Shown here in pieces: positions 5,382-5,485 of a stretch of DNA of 5,485 nucleotides (its first letter is position 1; every line of letters begins with the position of its first letter). The DNA is from an uncultured Collinsella sp. (GTDB taxonomy: Bacteria; Actinomycetota; Coriobacteriia; Coriobacteriales; Coriobacteriaceae): the NCBI GenBank assembly GCA_902495085.1, contig CABUWA010000133.1, positions 1-5,485 of the forward strand, in the 5' to 3' direction. The position numbers were made by a program, and so were the translations under genes. The notes beneath the pieces are model-generated. The model had not been told where the DNA came from. It saw nothing but the letters and a program-made list of their open reading frames with translations, and made no database searches.

Positions 5382-5429
5382 ACGGACTCCTTTCATCGAT
5401 GTTGGCAGGGCCACCGTGCCTCTTGGCCG

Positions 5430-5455
5430 GTTGGCGTCGGGATCGTGGAGCCAAC
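5430..5455 (-). repeat. Inverted repeat in the leader of the unrecognised gene
   Basis: GTTGGC (5455-5450 on the minus strand) is complementary to GCCAAC at 5435-5430. A second GCCAAC at 5406-5401 could pair with the same arm instead. It lies about 20-75 bases before the ATG at 5381. It could be an operator or an mRNA structure; no promoter boxes are clear beside it. Confidence 0.3.
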
Positions 5456-5485
5456 TCTCTACCCCGACTCTGGATAAAACGCGCC

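Overview
The window is GC-rich bacterial DNA with strong Shine-Dalgarno sequences and high-GC third codon positions. It also carries a LAATG-type cell-wall sorting signal and a Gram-positive/actinobacterial-style LexA box. Together these suggest an actinobacterium, most likely a gut-type member of the Coriobacteriia (Collinsella/Olsenella-like). That placement is inference; no ribosomal marker is present.

Layout, left to right. At 45-161 (minus) is a 38-residue hydrophobic peptide gene. It has a near-consensus Shine-Dalgarno sequence that can be folded away in a hairpin, and a promoter whose -35 region is overlapped by a 13/14 match to the LexA/SOS box. This looks like a DNA-damage-inducible small membrane peptide of the type I toxin kind, and it is the most interesting element here. 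From 266 to 623 I see no convincing gene. That stretch holds a plus-strand terminator-like hairpin with a U-tract and no gene in front of it (a possible small RNA), a minus-strand open frame without a start codon, and the first copy of a 26-bp imperfect repeat. At 624-1367 (plus) is a DEDDh 3'-5' exonuclease. The second repeat copy follows in the 32-bp convergent gap.

The rest is on the minus strand. 2635-1400 encodes a 411-residue helical protein of unknown function, preceded by a TATAAT promoter that overlaps a terminator-like hairpin. 4632-2818 encodes a 604-residue exported, wall-anchored protein: signal peptide, three Ig-like repeats, a further beta-type domain, a charged linker, LAATG, a membrane segment and a basic tail. 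5381 downward encodes an unrecognised small protein. Its coding character stops at a run of seven G, after which the frame stays open only by accident or through an indel, until it overlaps the surface-protein start codon. The 4633-4956 interval carries a TATAAT box and two mutually exclusive leader hairpins.

No pathway links these genes. The exonuclease and the SOS-type peptide could both relate to nucleic-acid damage, but they are divergent and 460 bp apart, so a joint role is only a suggestion. The surface protein probably works at the cell wall with a sortase encoded elsewhere.
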